A DNA stretch of 64,000 bases from Rodentibacter heidelbergensis (GTDB taxonomy: Bacteria; Pseudomonadota; Gammaproteobacteria; Enterobacterales; Pasteurellaceae), in NCBI RefSeq assembly GCF_002000125.1, contig NZ_MLHH01000011.1, positions 1 to 64,000 of the forward strand. Direction: 5' to 3'. Positions within the stretch are counted from its first letter, which is position 1. Each line of letters starts with the position of its first letter. The notes beneath the pieces are model-generated. The model ran no database searches. It saw nothing but the letters and a program-made list of their open reading frames with translations, and was not told the origin of the DNA. This document shows positions 55,355 to 64,000 of the stretch, one piece after another. Both the position numbers and the translations under genes were made by a program.

Positions 55355-55906
55355 ATGTTAAAACGAATTTTCATCATTTTAGGGCTGGCAACACTGGCCA
55401 GTGCTTGTTCAAGTGGCTCACATTCATCCCAGTACAGTAAAATTTCAGAAAGTGATGATGCGCAGCTGACCGGATTAATCCGTCATTTAGAGAAAGCCGA
55501 TCGTGGTGTTCATCACACTTTAAGAACAAATCGTCCACGTTCCGGTTTGATTGGTGATAAAGCCCTTGCCGGGGTCTATAACGAATGGGCGGGCACCCGC
55601 TATCGAATGGGGGGAACAACCAAACGTGGAATTGATTGTTCGGCATTTATGCAAACCGCATTTTTATCCGCCTATGGTATTGAATTACCTCGTTCAACGG
55701 CTGAACAACGCCATTTAGGACGTAAGATCAGCAAACATGAATTGCAAAAAGGCGATCTTGTTTTTTTCCGTGGTAATAATCACGTTGGCGTTTATATTGG
55801 TAATAACCAGTTTATGCATGCCAGTTCCAGCCAAGGGGTGACGATCAGCTCTTTAGATGAAAATTACTGGGCAAGAACCTATACCCAATCTCGCCGTATC
55901 ATGTAA
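55355..55906 (+). CDS. NlpC/P60 family lipoprotein, probable murein endopeptidase (Spr/MepS or NlpC type)
   Basis: A 183-residue lipoprotein. MLKRIFIILGLATLASAC is a lipoprotein signal peptide ending in a lipobox. The C-terminal NlpC/P60 domain has catalytic Cys in KRGIDCSAFMQTAF, His in GNNHVGVYIGNNQFMHA, and the STAEQRHLG and LQKGDLVFF segments. Such enzymes cut peptide bonds in peptidoglycan; MepS of E. coli is the nearest functional model, but NlpC itself is also possible. No convincing ribosome site lies before 55355; in-frame alternatives at 55325 (ATG) and 55307 (TTG) would extend the n-region. The upstream bases are very AT-rich. Confidence 0.85.
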   Translation: MLKRIFIILGLATLASACSSGSHSSQYSKISESDDAQLTGLIRHLEKADRGVHHTLRTNRPRSGLIGDKALAGVYNEWAGTRYRMGGTTKRGIDCSAFMQTAFLSAYGIELPRSTAEQRHLGRKISKHELQKGDLVFFRGNNHVGVYIGNNQFMHASSSQGVTISSLDENYWARTYTQSRRIM

Positions 55907-55931
55907 GTGCGGTCATTTTTAGAAAGGTATT

Positions 55932-55967
55932 GAAGCTGAATTGGAGATTTTCCAATTCAGCTTTTTT
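55932..55967 (+). terminator. terminator after the NlpC/P60 gene
   Basis: GAAGCTGAATTGGA and TCCAATTCAGCTTTTTT form a long stem with T tail. Confidence 0.88.
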
Positions 55968-56088
55968 GTGAAAATATTTTTCTTAAGGCAGGGAGAGGGT
56001 ACGATCAGTAATTTCCATTTTCTATAATATTTTATGATAGAATGATAGCCTAATAATTGATTTCATCTCACTTTAATTAAACTGATTT

Positions 56089-56631
56089 ATGAACACACAA
56101 CTCGAGCTTATCAAATCCTCCATTAAATCCATTCCTAATTATCCAAAAGAAGGCATTATTTTCCGTGATATTACTGCCTTATTAGAAGTGCCGGAAGCGT
56201 TCAAAGCCAGCATTGATTTAATCGTTGCGCAGTATCGTGACAAAAACATTACCAAAGTGTTGGGTACCGAATCCCGTGGGTTTATTTTTGGTGCGCCGGT
56301 TGCCCTTGCATTGGGGTTACCTTTTGAATTAGTCCGCAAACCGAAAAAACTCCCTCGTGAAACCATTTCACAATCTTATCAATTGGAATATGGTGAAGAC
56401 ACTCTGGAAATTCACGTTGATGCGATTTCAGCAGAGGATAATGTCCTCATCATTGACGATTTACTCGCCACTGGAGGAACTGTTGAAGCCACTGTTAAAT
56501 TGGTGGAACGACTTGGCGGTAAAGTCGAACATGCGGCGTTTGTGATTAATTTACCGGAACTCGGTGGAGAAAAACGCTTGAATGATTTAGGGGTCAGCTG
56601 CTATACCCTAGTGAATTTTGACGGTCATTAA
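56089..56631 (+). CDS. apt: adenine phosphoribosyltransferase
   Basis: A 180-residue salvage enzyme making AMP from adenine and PRPP. The type I phosphoribosyltransferase loop [17 protein letters not shown] is at about 123-139; [35 protein letters not shown] and [11 protein letters not shown] are family segments. Length agrees with E. coli Apt (183). It starts the apt-dnaX operon (11 bp gap), the same pairing as in E. coli. Confidence 0.96.
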   Translation: MNTQLELIKSSIKSIPNYPKEGIIFRDITALLEVPEAFKASIDLIVAQYRDKNITKVLGTESRGFIFGAPVALALGLPFELVRKPKKLPRETISQSYQLEYGEDTLEIHVDAISAEDNVLIIDDLLATGGTVEATVKLVERLGGKVEHAAFVINLPELGGEKRLNDLGVSCYTLVNFDGH

Positions 56632-56642
56632 TTGCATTATTT

Positions 56643-58712
56643 ATGAGCTATCAAGTTTTAGCCCGAAAGTGGCGTCCGCAAACCTTTGAAGATGTGGTGG
56701 GACAAAGCCATATTCTCACCGCACTTTCTAATGGGTTAAAAGAACAGCGACTTCATCACGCCTATCTCTTTTCCGGAACGCGTGGCGTAGGGAAAACCTC
56801 TATTGCCCGCCTATTTGCCAAAGGATTAAATTGTATTAAAAATGGCATTACGGCTCACCCTTGTGGTGAATGTGAAAATTGTAAAGCCATTGAACAAGGC
56901 TCATTTATTGATTTAATTGAAATTGATGCTGCTTCTCGAACGAAGGTAGAAGATACCCGAGAATTACTGGATAACGTGCAATACAAACCGGTGGTAGGGC
57001 GCTTTAAAGTGTATTTGATTGATGAAGTGCATATGCTTTCACGTCATTCTTTCAATGCTTTGTTGAAAACCTTAGAAGAACCCCCGGAATATGTGAAATT
57101 TTTACTGGCAACAACAGATCCGCAAAAATTGCCGGTAACCATTTTATCCCGTTGTATGCAATTTCATCTTAAAGCCTTAGATGAAACGCAAATTTCGCAA
57201 CATCTTGCCCATATTTTAAGTCAAGAAGCGATCCCCTTTGAACCATTGGCTTTAGATAAATTAGCCAAAGCGGCGCAGGGGAGTCTCCGAGATAGCCTGA
57301 GTCTTACGGATCAAGCCATAGCAATGGGTGATCGCCATGTTACGGTTAATGTGGTTAACATGATGTTAGGGCTGTTAGATGAAAGCCAAGCCATTGATAT
57401 TATTTATGCGCTACACCAAGGTAACGGTGAAGCATTAATGAAAAGTATTCAAGAAGTGGCAGAAAAGGCAGGCGATTGGGACAGCTTGTTGGCAGAGGTC
57501 GCAGAAAAGTTACATCAAATTGCCTTAATGCAATTGCTACCACAACATTCAGCCCATGAAAATGAGCATCTTGCTTTTCTCGCTAAACATATTGCACCGG
57601 AAGATGTACAGTTTTTCTATCAGATTGTTGTTTCCGGTCGAAAGGAATTGAGTATCGCCCCCAACTATCGTGTTGGAACGGAAATGACATTATTACGGGC
57701 GTTAGCATTCCACCCAAAGTTCCTCGCGGCGACACCTAAGCCTCATGTATCTGAGGTCAACCCTGCTTTAGCGGAAAAAAGTGCGGTTGAAAATCAGGGA
57801 AATTATATTGATGTACCGGTGTTGTCGCAGAATATTAAAGGGTGTTATGGGGCATCGGCTCCCTCTTCAACCTCAACACTCAATCTTGCCAGCCTTGCGG
57901 CATTAGATGCACTAAATCAACTTAATCAAATTGAAGACAGTGAACGGCAATCTCATCAAAAAGAAATGAATGATGTGGTGAATGAAACCCTGCATCATAT
58001 TCAAACCCTTGATGAGCAAAAAACAGAAAGAAAAATGACCGCACTTCCTGTGCGGGAAATGACACCACCTAAGAAGACGGCAGAGAAACCAAAAGCGCAG
58101 TCAAGGGGTTCTCATCTCCCCCAAAATATTCAAACCATGAAAAATGCCATGGAGGATACGGAGGAGCTGGAGCAAGAAGAACAAGACATGCAGGATGCCC
58201 AAAGCTATCGTTGGGAGTGGCGTAATCCTGAGCTTGCTAAAGAAGTGGAGGCCATTCGCCCCTCTGATATTAAGCAAGCCATTTTGAAGGATATGACGCC
58301 GGAGTTACGTTTACGCATTATTAGCATTACACAAGAGCGAGATGAATGGACGGATATGATTGAGCGTTCCGGTGTTACCGGTTTTGCCAAAGAATTGGCA
58401 TTAAATTGTTTTTTACGCCATAAAACCGAAGAGAATATTCAGCTTGGCCTTCATTCGGAAAAAGCCCATTTACGCCAAGCCCGAAATATTGAGGTTTTAA
58501 CGGAAGCACTTCGCCAACTTTATGGATCTCAGCTGAATGTTGATATTCAATTGGATGATCGTGATGTTGTGACGCCAATGGATCATCGCAAACAGGTGTA
58601 TCAAGATCTTTGCGAGCAAGCCCGTGATGAACTTCAACAAGATAAAAAACTCCACCTCCTACAAAAAGAGTTTGATGCCCAGTTGGATATTGAAAGTATC
58701 CGACCAGTTTAA
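56643..58712 (+). CDS. dnaX: DNA polymerase III subunits gamma and tau
   Basis: A 689-residue clamp-loader ATPase. AAA+ motifs: YLFSGTRGVGKTSIARLFAKG (Walker A), a zinc module with CGECENC after NCIKNGITAHPC, VYLIDEVHMLS (Walker B), and ILSRCMQFHLKAL (sensor and SRC). Domain III follows, then a low-complexity linker and a C-terminal tau region (about 500-689) that contacts the polymerase and helicase. E. coli DnaX tau is 643. I see no convincing programmed frameshift signal for gamma. The ORF starts with little ribosome site, suggesting coupling to apt. Confidence 0.95.
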   Translation: MSYQVLARKWRPQTFEDVVGQSHILTALSNGLKEQRLHHAYLFSGTRGVGKTSIARLFAKGLNCIKNGITAHPCGECENCKAIEQGSFIDLIEIDAASRTKVEDTRELLDNVQYKPVVGRFKVYLIDEVHMLSRHSFNALLKTLEEPPEYVKFLLATTDPQKLPVTILSRCMQFHLKALDETQISQHLAHILSQEAIPFEPLALDKLAKAAQGSLRDSLSLTDQAIAMGDRHVTVNVVNMMLGLLDESQAIDIIYALHQGNGEALMKSIQEVAEKAGDWDSLLAEVAEKLHQIALMQLLPQHSAHENEHLAFLAKHIAPEDVQFFYQIVVSGRKELSIAPNYRVGTEMTLLRALAFHPKFLAATPKPHVSEVNPALAEKSAVENQGNYIDVPVLSQNIKGCYGASAPSSTSTLNLASLAALDALNQLNQIEDSERQSHQKEMNDVVNETLHHIQTLDEQKTERKMTALPVREMTPPKKTAEKPKAQSRGSHLPQNIQTMKNAMEDTEELEQEEQDMQDAQSYRWEWRNPELAKEVEAIRPSDIKQAILKDMTPELRLRIISITQERDEWTDMIERSGVTGFAKELALNCFLRHKTEENIQLGLHSEKAHLRQARNIEVLTEALRQLYGSQLNVDIQLDDRDVVTPMDHRKQVYQDLCEQARDELQQDKKLHLLQKEFDAQLDIESIRPV

Positions 58713-58745
58713 ATTTAATCTCACCTCATTCCTTCCTTTGGCGAT

Positions 58746-58790
58746 AAAAATCTCCCGCTAAATCTTTCATCATCAAGGCTTAGCGGGAGA
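58746..58790 (-). terminator. terminator after letB
   Basis: TCTCCCGCTA and TAGCGGGAGA form a perfect 10-bp stem with a 20-base loop; the T run is on the minus strand. It lies between convergent dnaX and letB. Confidence 0.75.
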
Positions 58791-58820
58791 GAAAAGTGCG
58801 GTCAAAAATCGCTTTAAATT

Positions 58821-61493
58821 TTATTGTTCGGGCAGTGATCCGGAATTCCAACTCTGCGCTTCATCCGGGCGTTTTATTTGTAATAAGAAACGCTGATTAG
58901 CCGGTGCTTGTGGTTGAACAACCGTACTTGATGGGGTAGAGAATGAAATCCCTCCTTTTAACAGCTGTTGCACACTTCCTGTATTAAATTTAGCGCCTTT
59001 CCAACCCAGTGTGAAGTCATAGCCGGAAGCCACCCAAAACTCGCTGTTTTTACGCACCAAGTGTTGATATTTAGGCATAATAGCAATGTGAATTAATACC
59101 CGATCACCAAGGCTATTGAGATCAAATTTACGAATTGTTCCCACTTCAACGCCACGATAAAGCACAGGGGAGCCTTCAGTTAAGTTCATCGCATCATTGG
59201 TTTCAAGAATAAACGGTGTACCTTGGCTGTATTTATTTCGACTTTCAGTGGTTTTGGCAAGATTAAATTGCGTTTTGCTTTTCCCATTTCCTACTTCGAT
59301 ATCAATATAGGGCTGTAAAAGGCTATCGAGATTTTCAATCGCACCGGCAGAAATTTGTGGCGAAATCACTTTAAAGGTAGAACCTTCTTTCGCAACAATG
59401 CCCATATAGTTAGGATTGATAAGAGCTTTGGCGGTAATTTTGCGTGATTTTGCTTCTAATGCCACACTTTCTACCTCACCGATAGATAGGCCCAGATAAC
59501 GTAAGCTCATACCTTTGCTGAGGTTGGTGGCATCATCGGTCACCAAGGTAATGACATTCCCTGCCGATTTTGCTCTCAGTTCATTGGCATACAAGGTGGT
59601 ATTTTTTCCTGAACCTGTGTTATCAAAGCTAATAGCGCCTTTTAATGAACGGGCAATCGGTGTGGCCTGAATGCTGATACCTTTTGGCGTAATATCAACT
59701 TGTGCCGCACTTTCTACCCAGAAGACACTTTTATCGGTTAGCAAATGTTTGTGAGGCGGATAAATATAAACATCCACATTAAAGTGATTGGCATGAGGCT
59801 GAATATTGGTGATTTTCCCCACTTCGTATTGGTGATAAAGTACAATAGAGCCTTTATCTATACTCGGGAGTGTCGGGGTTTTTAAGGTAATGCTTGGTTC
59901 AACCAAATTGCCAGTAATCCCGTATTCGGCATTTTGAACATCTTTATAAAGCGGATAGTGGCTCAGTGCCTCACCTAATCCTTTTTTCGCAATAATACGA
60001 ATACCGCCTTGTAGCCATTTTTCAGGATGGGCTGCACCAAATCGCACACCATCAGCACTAATATTCACATCAAAATTGGAGGCAGCGACAAAAAGGGTAT
60101 TAGGATTAATTAAATTACGATAGGCAGAGGCAATAGCCACTTCGTATTCCACGCCATCAATCCCAATTTTTTGGTTGATGATTTCACCGATTGCAATATT
60201 GTTATAGTAAATGGATTGACCTTCTGATACCCCATAGCTTTCAGGTGCGGTTAGCTTAATCACTAGGGTATTGGGGGTTTTTAAGAGTAATTCATTTTCT
60301 TTAATCACATCAAATTGTAATCGTTCTTCTCCATCCCCTGGGATGATTTCAAAGTAATCCCCACTGAAAAAGCGTTTTGGATCGGTTAAATCCCCCAAAG
60401 TCGGTTTTTTATTGCGAAGTACAATGCGGGTATTGGTTTTTAATAAATTGGCTTGATTAGGATCGATAAGTAACGTGCCTTGCAAGATGTTCTCGTTATT
60501 TTCAACGCTACTGAGCGCAGAAAGGACACCGATTTTGTCATCTTGGTAATAGACATCATTTCGTCCTTCTTCTAAACCGGCCACCGTTGGGATGGTAATA
60601 TCCACGTTAATGCCCCGTTTTGCCGCTTGGAGATTGGTGTAGAGAGTATAAGTGGTATTTTCTGTGGCTTCAGGGCTGTTTGCCGGAGAATCAAAAGAAA
60701 CCGCCCCTTGAACGATGGAATTGACGCTTTCCATATTAAAGTTCAAGCCTGCCGGTGTGATGTTGGCGGAGATACCACTAATGTTCCAAAAGCGTGAGTC
60801 CTTTTTGACAAAACGGGCATACTCTTTATCAATCACCACATCAATTTCAACTTTATTATCCTTATTAAAACGGTAATCATAAATTTTCCCGACCGGCAAT
60901 TTTTTGAAATAAACCGCCGCCCCAATGGAGATCGAGCCAAGATCATCGGAAACTAAATGAATGAGTAAATCGCCGGGAGTGACTTGAGCGATTGGCCCTT
61001 TTTCTTGGGCGATAAATTCATCTTGGCTATCGCCATCGCCCGGTTGGAGGGTAATGTAGTTGCCTGATACCAAGGAATCTAAGCCGGAAATCCCCGCAAG
61101 AGAAACACTGGGCTGCACGACCCAAAATTTGGTATTTTCACGCAGCACGCCGGTGGCTTCAGGATAAATATTGGCGATCACTTCAACTTTTTGCATATTG
61201 TCGGCAAAGTTCACCTTTTTCACCACCCCGATTTGTAAGCCTTGATAGCGAATAGGCGTTTTGTCGGCGACTAAGCCCGCACCGTTTGTAAAAGTAATTT
61301 TAATACTTTTACCTTGTTCTTCAACGATCTGAAAAAACAAAATTGCACCAATACACAGGGCAATAAAGGGTAATAACCAAAAAGGCGAAACTTTTCGGTT
61401 TTTGCGTAACACTGCTTGAACCGCTTTATACTGTGAAGCAATACTTGGCGGATGGTTTGTTGAATGTTCGTTATTTTGTTGTTTTTCGCTCAT
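58821..61493 (-). CDS. letB: MCE-repeat intermembrane lipid transport protein LetB (YebT)
   Basis: An 890-residue protein with one N-terminal membrane anchor (VSPFWLLPFIALCIGAILFF) and seven consecutive MCE domains. The repeat starts can be recognised by related phrases: GLVADKTPIRYQGLQIGVV, GSISIGAAVYFKKLPVGKI, GLEEGRNDVYYQDDKIGVL, GVSEGQSIYYNNIAIGEI, SIDKGSIVLYHQYEVGKI, NLSKGMSLRYLGLSIGEV and NLTEGSPVLYRGVEVGTI. Seven domains and this size fit LetB, which forms a tube spanning the periplasm for lipid movement, rather than PqiB with three. The start at 61493 has TTGGAA upstream and overlaps letA by 23 bp. Confidence 0.92.
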   Translation of the reverse strand: MSEKQQNNEHSTNHPPSIASQYKAVQAVLRKNRKVSPFWLLPFIALCIGAILFFQIVEEQGKSIKITFTNGAGLVADKTPIRYQGLQIGVVKKVNFADNMQKVEVIANIYPEATGVLRENTKFWVVQPSVSLAGISGLDSLVSGNYITLQPGDGDSQDEFIAQEKGPIAQVTPGDLLIHLVSDDLGSISIGAAVYFKKLPVGKIYDYRFNKDNKVEIDVVIDKEYARFVKKDSRFWNISGISANITPAGLNFNMESVNSIVQGAVSFDSPANSPEATENTTYTLYTNLQAAKRGINVDITIPTVAGLEEGRNDVYYQDDKIGVLSALSSVENNENILQGTLLIDPNQANLLKTNTRIVLRNKKPTLGDLTDPKRFFSGDYFEIIPGDGEERLQFDVIKENELLLKTPNTLVIKLTAPESYGVSEGQSIYYNNIAIGEIINQKIGIDGVEYEVAIASAYRNLINPNTLFVAASNFDVNISADGVRFGAAHPEKWLQGGIRIIAKKGLGEALSHYPLYKDVQNAEYGITGNLVEPSITLKTPTLPSIDKGSIVLYHQYEVGKITNIQPHANHFNVDVYIYPPHKHLLTDKSVFWVESAAQVDITPKGISIQATPIARSLKGAISFDNTGSGKNTTLYANELRAKSAGNVITLVTDDATNLSKGMSLRYLGLSIGEVESVALEAKSRKITAKALINPNYMGIVAKEGSTFKVISPQISAGAIENLDSLLQPYIDIEVGNGKSKTQFNLAKTTESRNKYSQGTPFILETNDAMNLTEGSPVLYRGVEVGTIRKFDLNSLGDRVLIHIAIMPKYQHLVRKNSEFWVASGYDFTLGWKGAKFNTGSVQQLLKGGISFSTPSSTVVQPQAPANQRFLLQIKRPDEAQSWNSGSLPEQ

Positions 61494-62754
61494 AAATTTT
61501 CCAAATAAGTCGGCTATCAAATTGTGAAGTTGACATCATGGTGAGAAAAACGGCAGCACCAAAATAAAAGGCTGCCGGTCCCACGGTGAAATTAATAATT
61601 TGTCCTCGTGTAACCAATGACATCATTAATGCAAGAACAAATAAATCCAGCATTGACCAACGGCCTACGAAATGAACAATATGTAAAAGACGCATTTGCC
61701 ATTTTATCGAATGTTGCCATTTGAAATGAACACTAGCGAGTAAATACAGCATAATGAAAATTTTGCTTATGGGCACAAAAATACTCGCAAAGAACACAAC
61801 AAAGGCAACAAAATAACTTTTCATGTTGATAAATGATATCACACCGGACATTAAGGTATCTTCTGATAATGCACCGGTTAAATAGACACCGGATATAGGC
61901 AGTAAATTTGCCGGAAAGAGCATAATAATACCGGCAATAAGCAGCGCCCATGTTCGTTGCAATTTAATGCTTTCAGAAATATCTAAGCGTGAATCACAGC
62001 GAGGGCAGTTTGAATGGCCGTGACTGTGCTTGATCTCTGAATGAGGGAAGGAATAATTGCAGGCGGTGCAGAGTTCGATGTCATCATCCATTTCTCGGGG
62101 TTGGTTGTGTTCAGGATAGAATTCATCCCATAACTCATTGACATTAATTTTAATGAACAAAAGGGTCGTTAAAAGTGCGGTAAAGATAAAGGCAAATAAA
62201 TAAGCGTTAATTTCTAAAGCGGCATATTCTCGCACCTTAAACATGGAAACCCCAAGGGCTACGAGATAAACATCAAACATCACCCAAGGCTTAATGTAAC
62301 CAAGAAAGAGTAAAACATTGCGTGGGCGGATACCCAGTAATTTGGAAAACCACAACATGAGTACCAAAATTGCAAAAGAAATCGGCATCAATATGGCACA
62401 AATAAACACTAAAAAAGCGGTGTATTGATAGCCGGCGGTGGCCATTTTCCAAATGCCTTCCCACACGGAAGCATCAACCTTAACACCGAGTAAATCAAGG
62501 CTTAAGAGAGGAAAGCCCAATGCAAAAGGCATTAAGATGAGAAGAGAAAGGGCGATCATCGCACAGCGATGCAGCGACCAACGCTGGGTTGTGGCTAAAA
62601 CATGATGACAACGAGGGCATTGTGCCTGCTCATCCTTGGGCAAGGGATAGGCTATCGAGACGACTTCATCGCATTCGCCACAGCGGGCGATTTTATAGCG
62701 GATATCGGTGATTTTAGGCGTCGTCATAATGATGTTGTCATAAAGTGCGGTCAA
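61471..62754 (-). CDS. letA: PqiA-family membrane protein LetA (YebS)
   Basis: A 427-residue inner-membrane partner of LetB. Two homologous halves each begin with a zinc-ribbon-like pair of CxxC motifs (CGECDEVV ... CPRCHHVL, and CTACNYSF ... CPRCDSRL) followed by about four helices. The first half has WSLHRCAMIALSLLILMPFALG, the second RTWALLIAGIIMLFPANLLP. It overlaps letB and forms one operon with it. An uptake sequence sits just upstream of the start (about 62740-62750). Its N-terminal extension (MTALYDNIIMTT) is uncertain; an in-frame ATG at residue 10 could also serve. Confidence 0.92.
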   Translation of the reverse strand: MTALYDNIIMTTPKITDIRYKIARCGECDEVVSIAYPLPKDEQAQCPRCHHVLATTQRWSLHRCAMIALSLLILMPFALGFPLLSLDLLGVKVDASVWEGIWKMATAGYQYTAFLVFICAILMPISFAILVLMLWFSKLLGIRPRNVLLFLGYIKPWVMFDVYLVALGVSMFKVREYAALEINAYLFAFIFTALLTTLLFIKINVNELWDEFYPEHNQPREMDDDIELCTACNYSFPHSEIKHSHGHSNCPRCDSRLDISESIKLQRTWALLIAGIIMLFPANLLPISGVYLTGALSEDTLMSGVISFINMKSYFVAFVVFFASIFVPISKIFIMLYLLASVHFKWQHSIKWQMRLLHIVHFVGRWSMLDLFVLALMMSLVTRGQIINFTVGPAAFYFGAAVFLTMMSTSQFDSRLIWKIYERKTTK

Positions 62755-62883
62755 AAAAATTGGCGTATTTTAGCCTGATTTCTTCTATTTTGTGAAGTTA
62801 ATGTGAGACAGTGGGGAGATTTTTCGCCAAAACTATGGATTTTATTAATGTTTCTTATGAATTTATTAAAATTGACATCATAG

Positions 62884-63819
<936 letters not shown>

Positions 63820-63936
63820 ATAAAAGACTGAGCAGATAGAGATAGTACTATAATTCGTAAAAATTTATACTGAATTGTGTATAAATAACGTTTATAATCA
63901 AGCCCTTTGATAATCAAGGGGCTACGGAGAAAATAT

Positions 63937-64000
63937 ATGGTCGATGAAACTAAAAAGTCTATATTACAGCGTCGTTTTAAGGACTATCACTATTTGCATC
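63937..64000 (+). CDS. unidentified gene, 3' truncated by window edge
   Basis: An ATG at 63937, preceded by a GGAG ribosome site, opens a frame reading MVDETKKSILQRRFKDYHY up to the window end. Only 21 codons are visible, too few to name the product. A near-perfect hairpin (AGCCCTTTGAT/ATCAAGGGGCT) lies at about 63901-63922 in its leader. Confidence 0.6.
   Translation, partial: MVDETKKSILQRRFKDYHYLH

Noticed and set aside
57770-57790. A6-G run in dnaX (AAAAAAG) as a programmed -1 frameshift site producing gamma
   Set aside because: The codon phase is GAA AAA AGT, not the required A AAA AAG phase, and the run is simply part of an uptake sequence (AAAAGTGCGGT).

Overview
The window is a Pasteurellaceae chromosome segment, most likely Haemophilus or Aggregatibacter. 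The evidence is the dense scatter of the H. influenzae-type DNA uptake core AAGTGCGGT (and complement ACCGCACTT), often paired as hairpins between genes, together with gene clusters typical of the family: frdABCD beside epmA, arcBC, ybaB-recR-topB-secG, aceEF-lpd and apt-dnaX. The species is not decided by what is visible.

Layout. 1-4.04 kb: the end of a surface polysaccharide/LOS locus (EpsG-like polymerase fragment, GT52-like transferase, WbaP-like initiating transferase, rfbB); the first part is strikingly AT-rich. 4.1-5.9 kb: pepB and ndk. 5.9-6.2 kb: a gap holding a very short hydrophobic ORF with a perfect ribosome site and a long leader hairpin. 6.2-9.6 kb: frdDCBA (minus), divergent from epmA. 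11-15.9 kb: sdaC-sdaA (serine uptake and deamination) and arcB-arcC (citrulline/carbamoyl phosphate catabolism). 16.1-20.7 kb: a horizontally acquired-looking, tightly overlapped three-gene unit: C5-cytosine methyltransferase, a protein with two GHKL ATPase modules (MORC/Hsp90-like and histidine-kinase-like), and a receiver-domain protein with an unfamiliar C-terminal domain. This is the best candidate for an undescribed system.

20.7-24.7 kb: a surface-lipoprotein cassette with a Slam-type outer-membrane translocator, a coiled-coil-repeat lipoprotein that is its probable substrate, and a divergent XRE regulator. The cassette is bracketed by a decayed copy and the live copy of the regulator's 3' end and terminator. 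24.7-29.4 kb: a metallophosphoesterase, ybaB-recR-topB, secG and tRNA-Leu(GAG). 29.4-31 kb: an integration scar beside the tRNA with integrase-leader remnants and a BrnT/BrnA-type toxin-antitoxin pair. 31-37.6 kb: prs, ispE, lolB, cca, ygiM-like, pit and its DUF47 partner, all minus. 37.7-41.2 kb: modE divergent from modABC. 41.3-42.7 kb: a tcyP-like cystine transporter followed by a palindromic element also found in the Slam cassette. 42.8-46.5 kb: dnaK and dnaJ (minus), separated by an unusually long, highly structured spacer. 46.6-64 kb: DUF945 gene, mgsA, aceE-aceF-lpd, an NlpC/P60 lipoprotein, apt-dnaX, letB-letA, metF and the first codons of an unidentified gene.

Most of the window is ordinary core metabolism suited to a facultative anaerobe of mucosal surfaces (fumarate respiration, serine and arginine-derived carbon, pyruvate dehydrogenase, molybdate uptake). 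The accessory interest lies at 5.9-6.2, 15.9-24.7, 29.4-31.0 and 44.0-44.5 kb.
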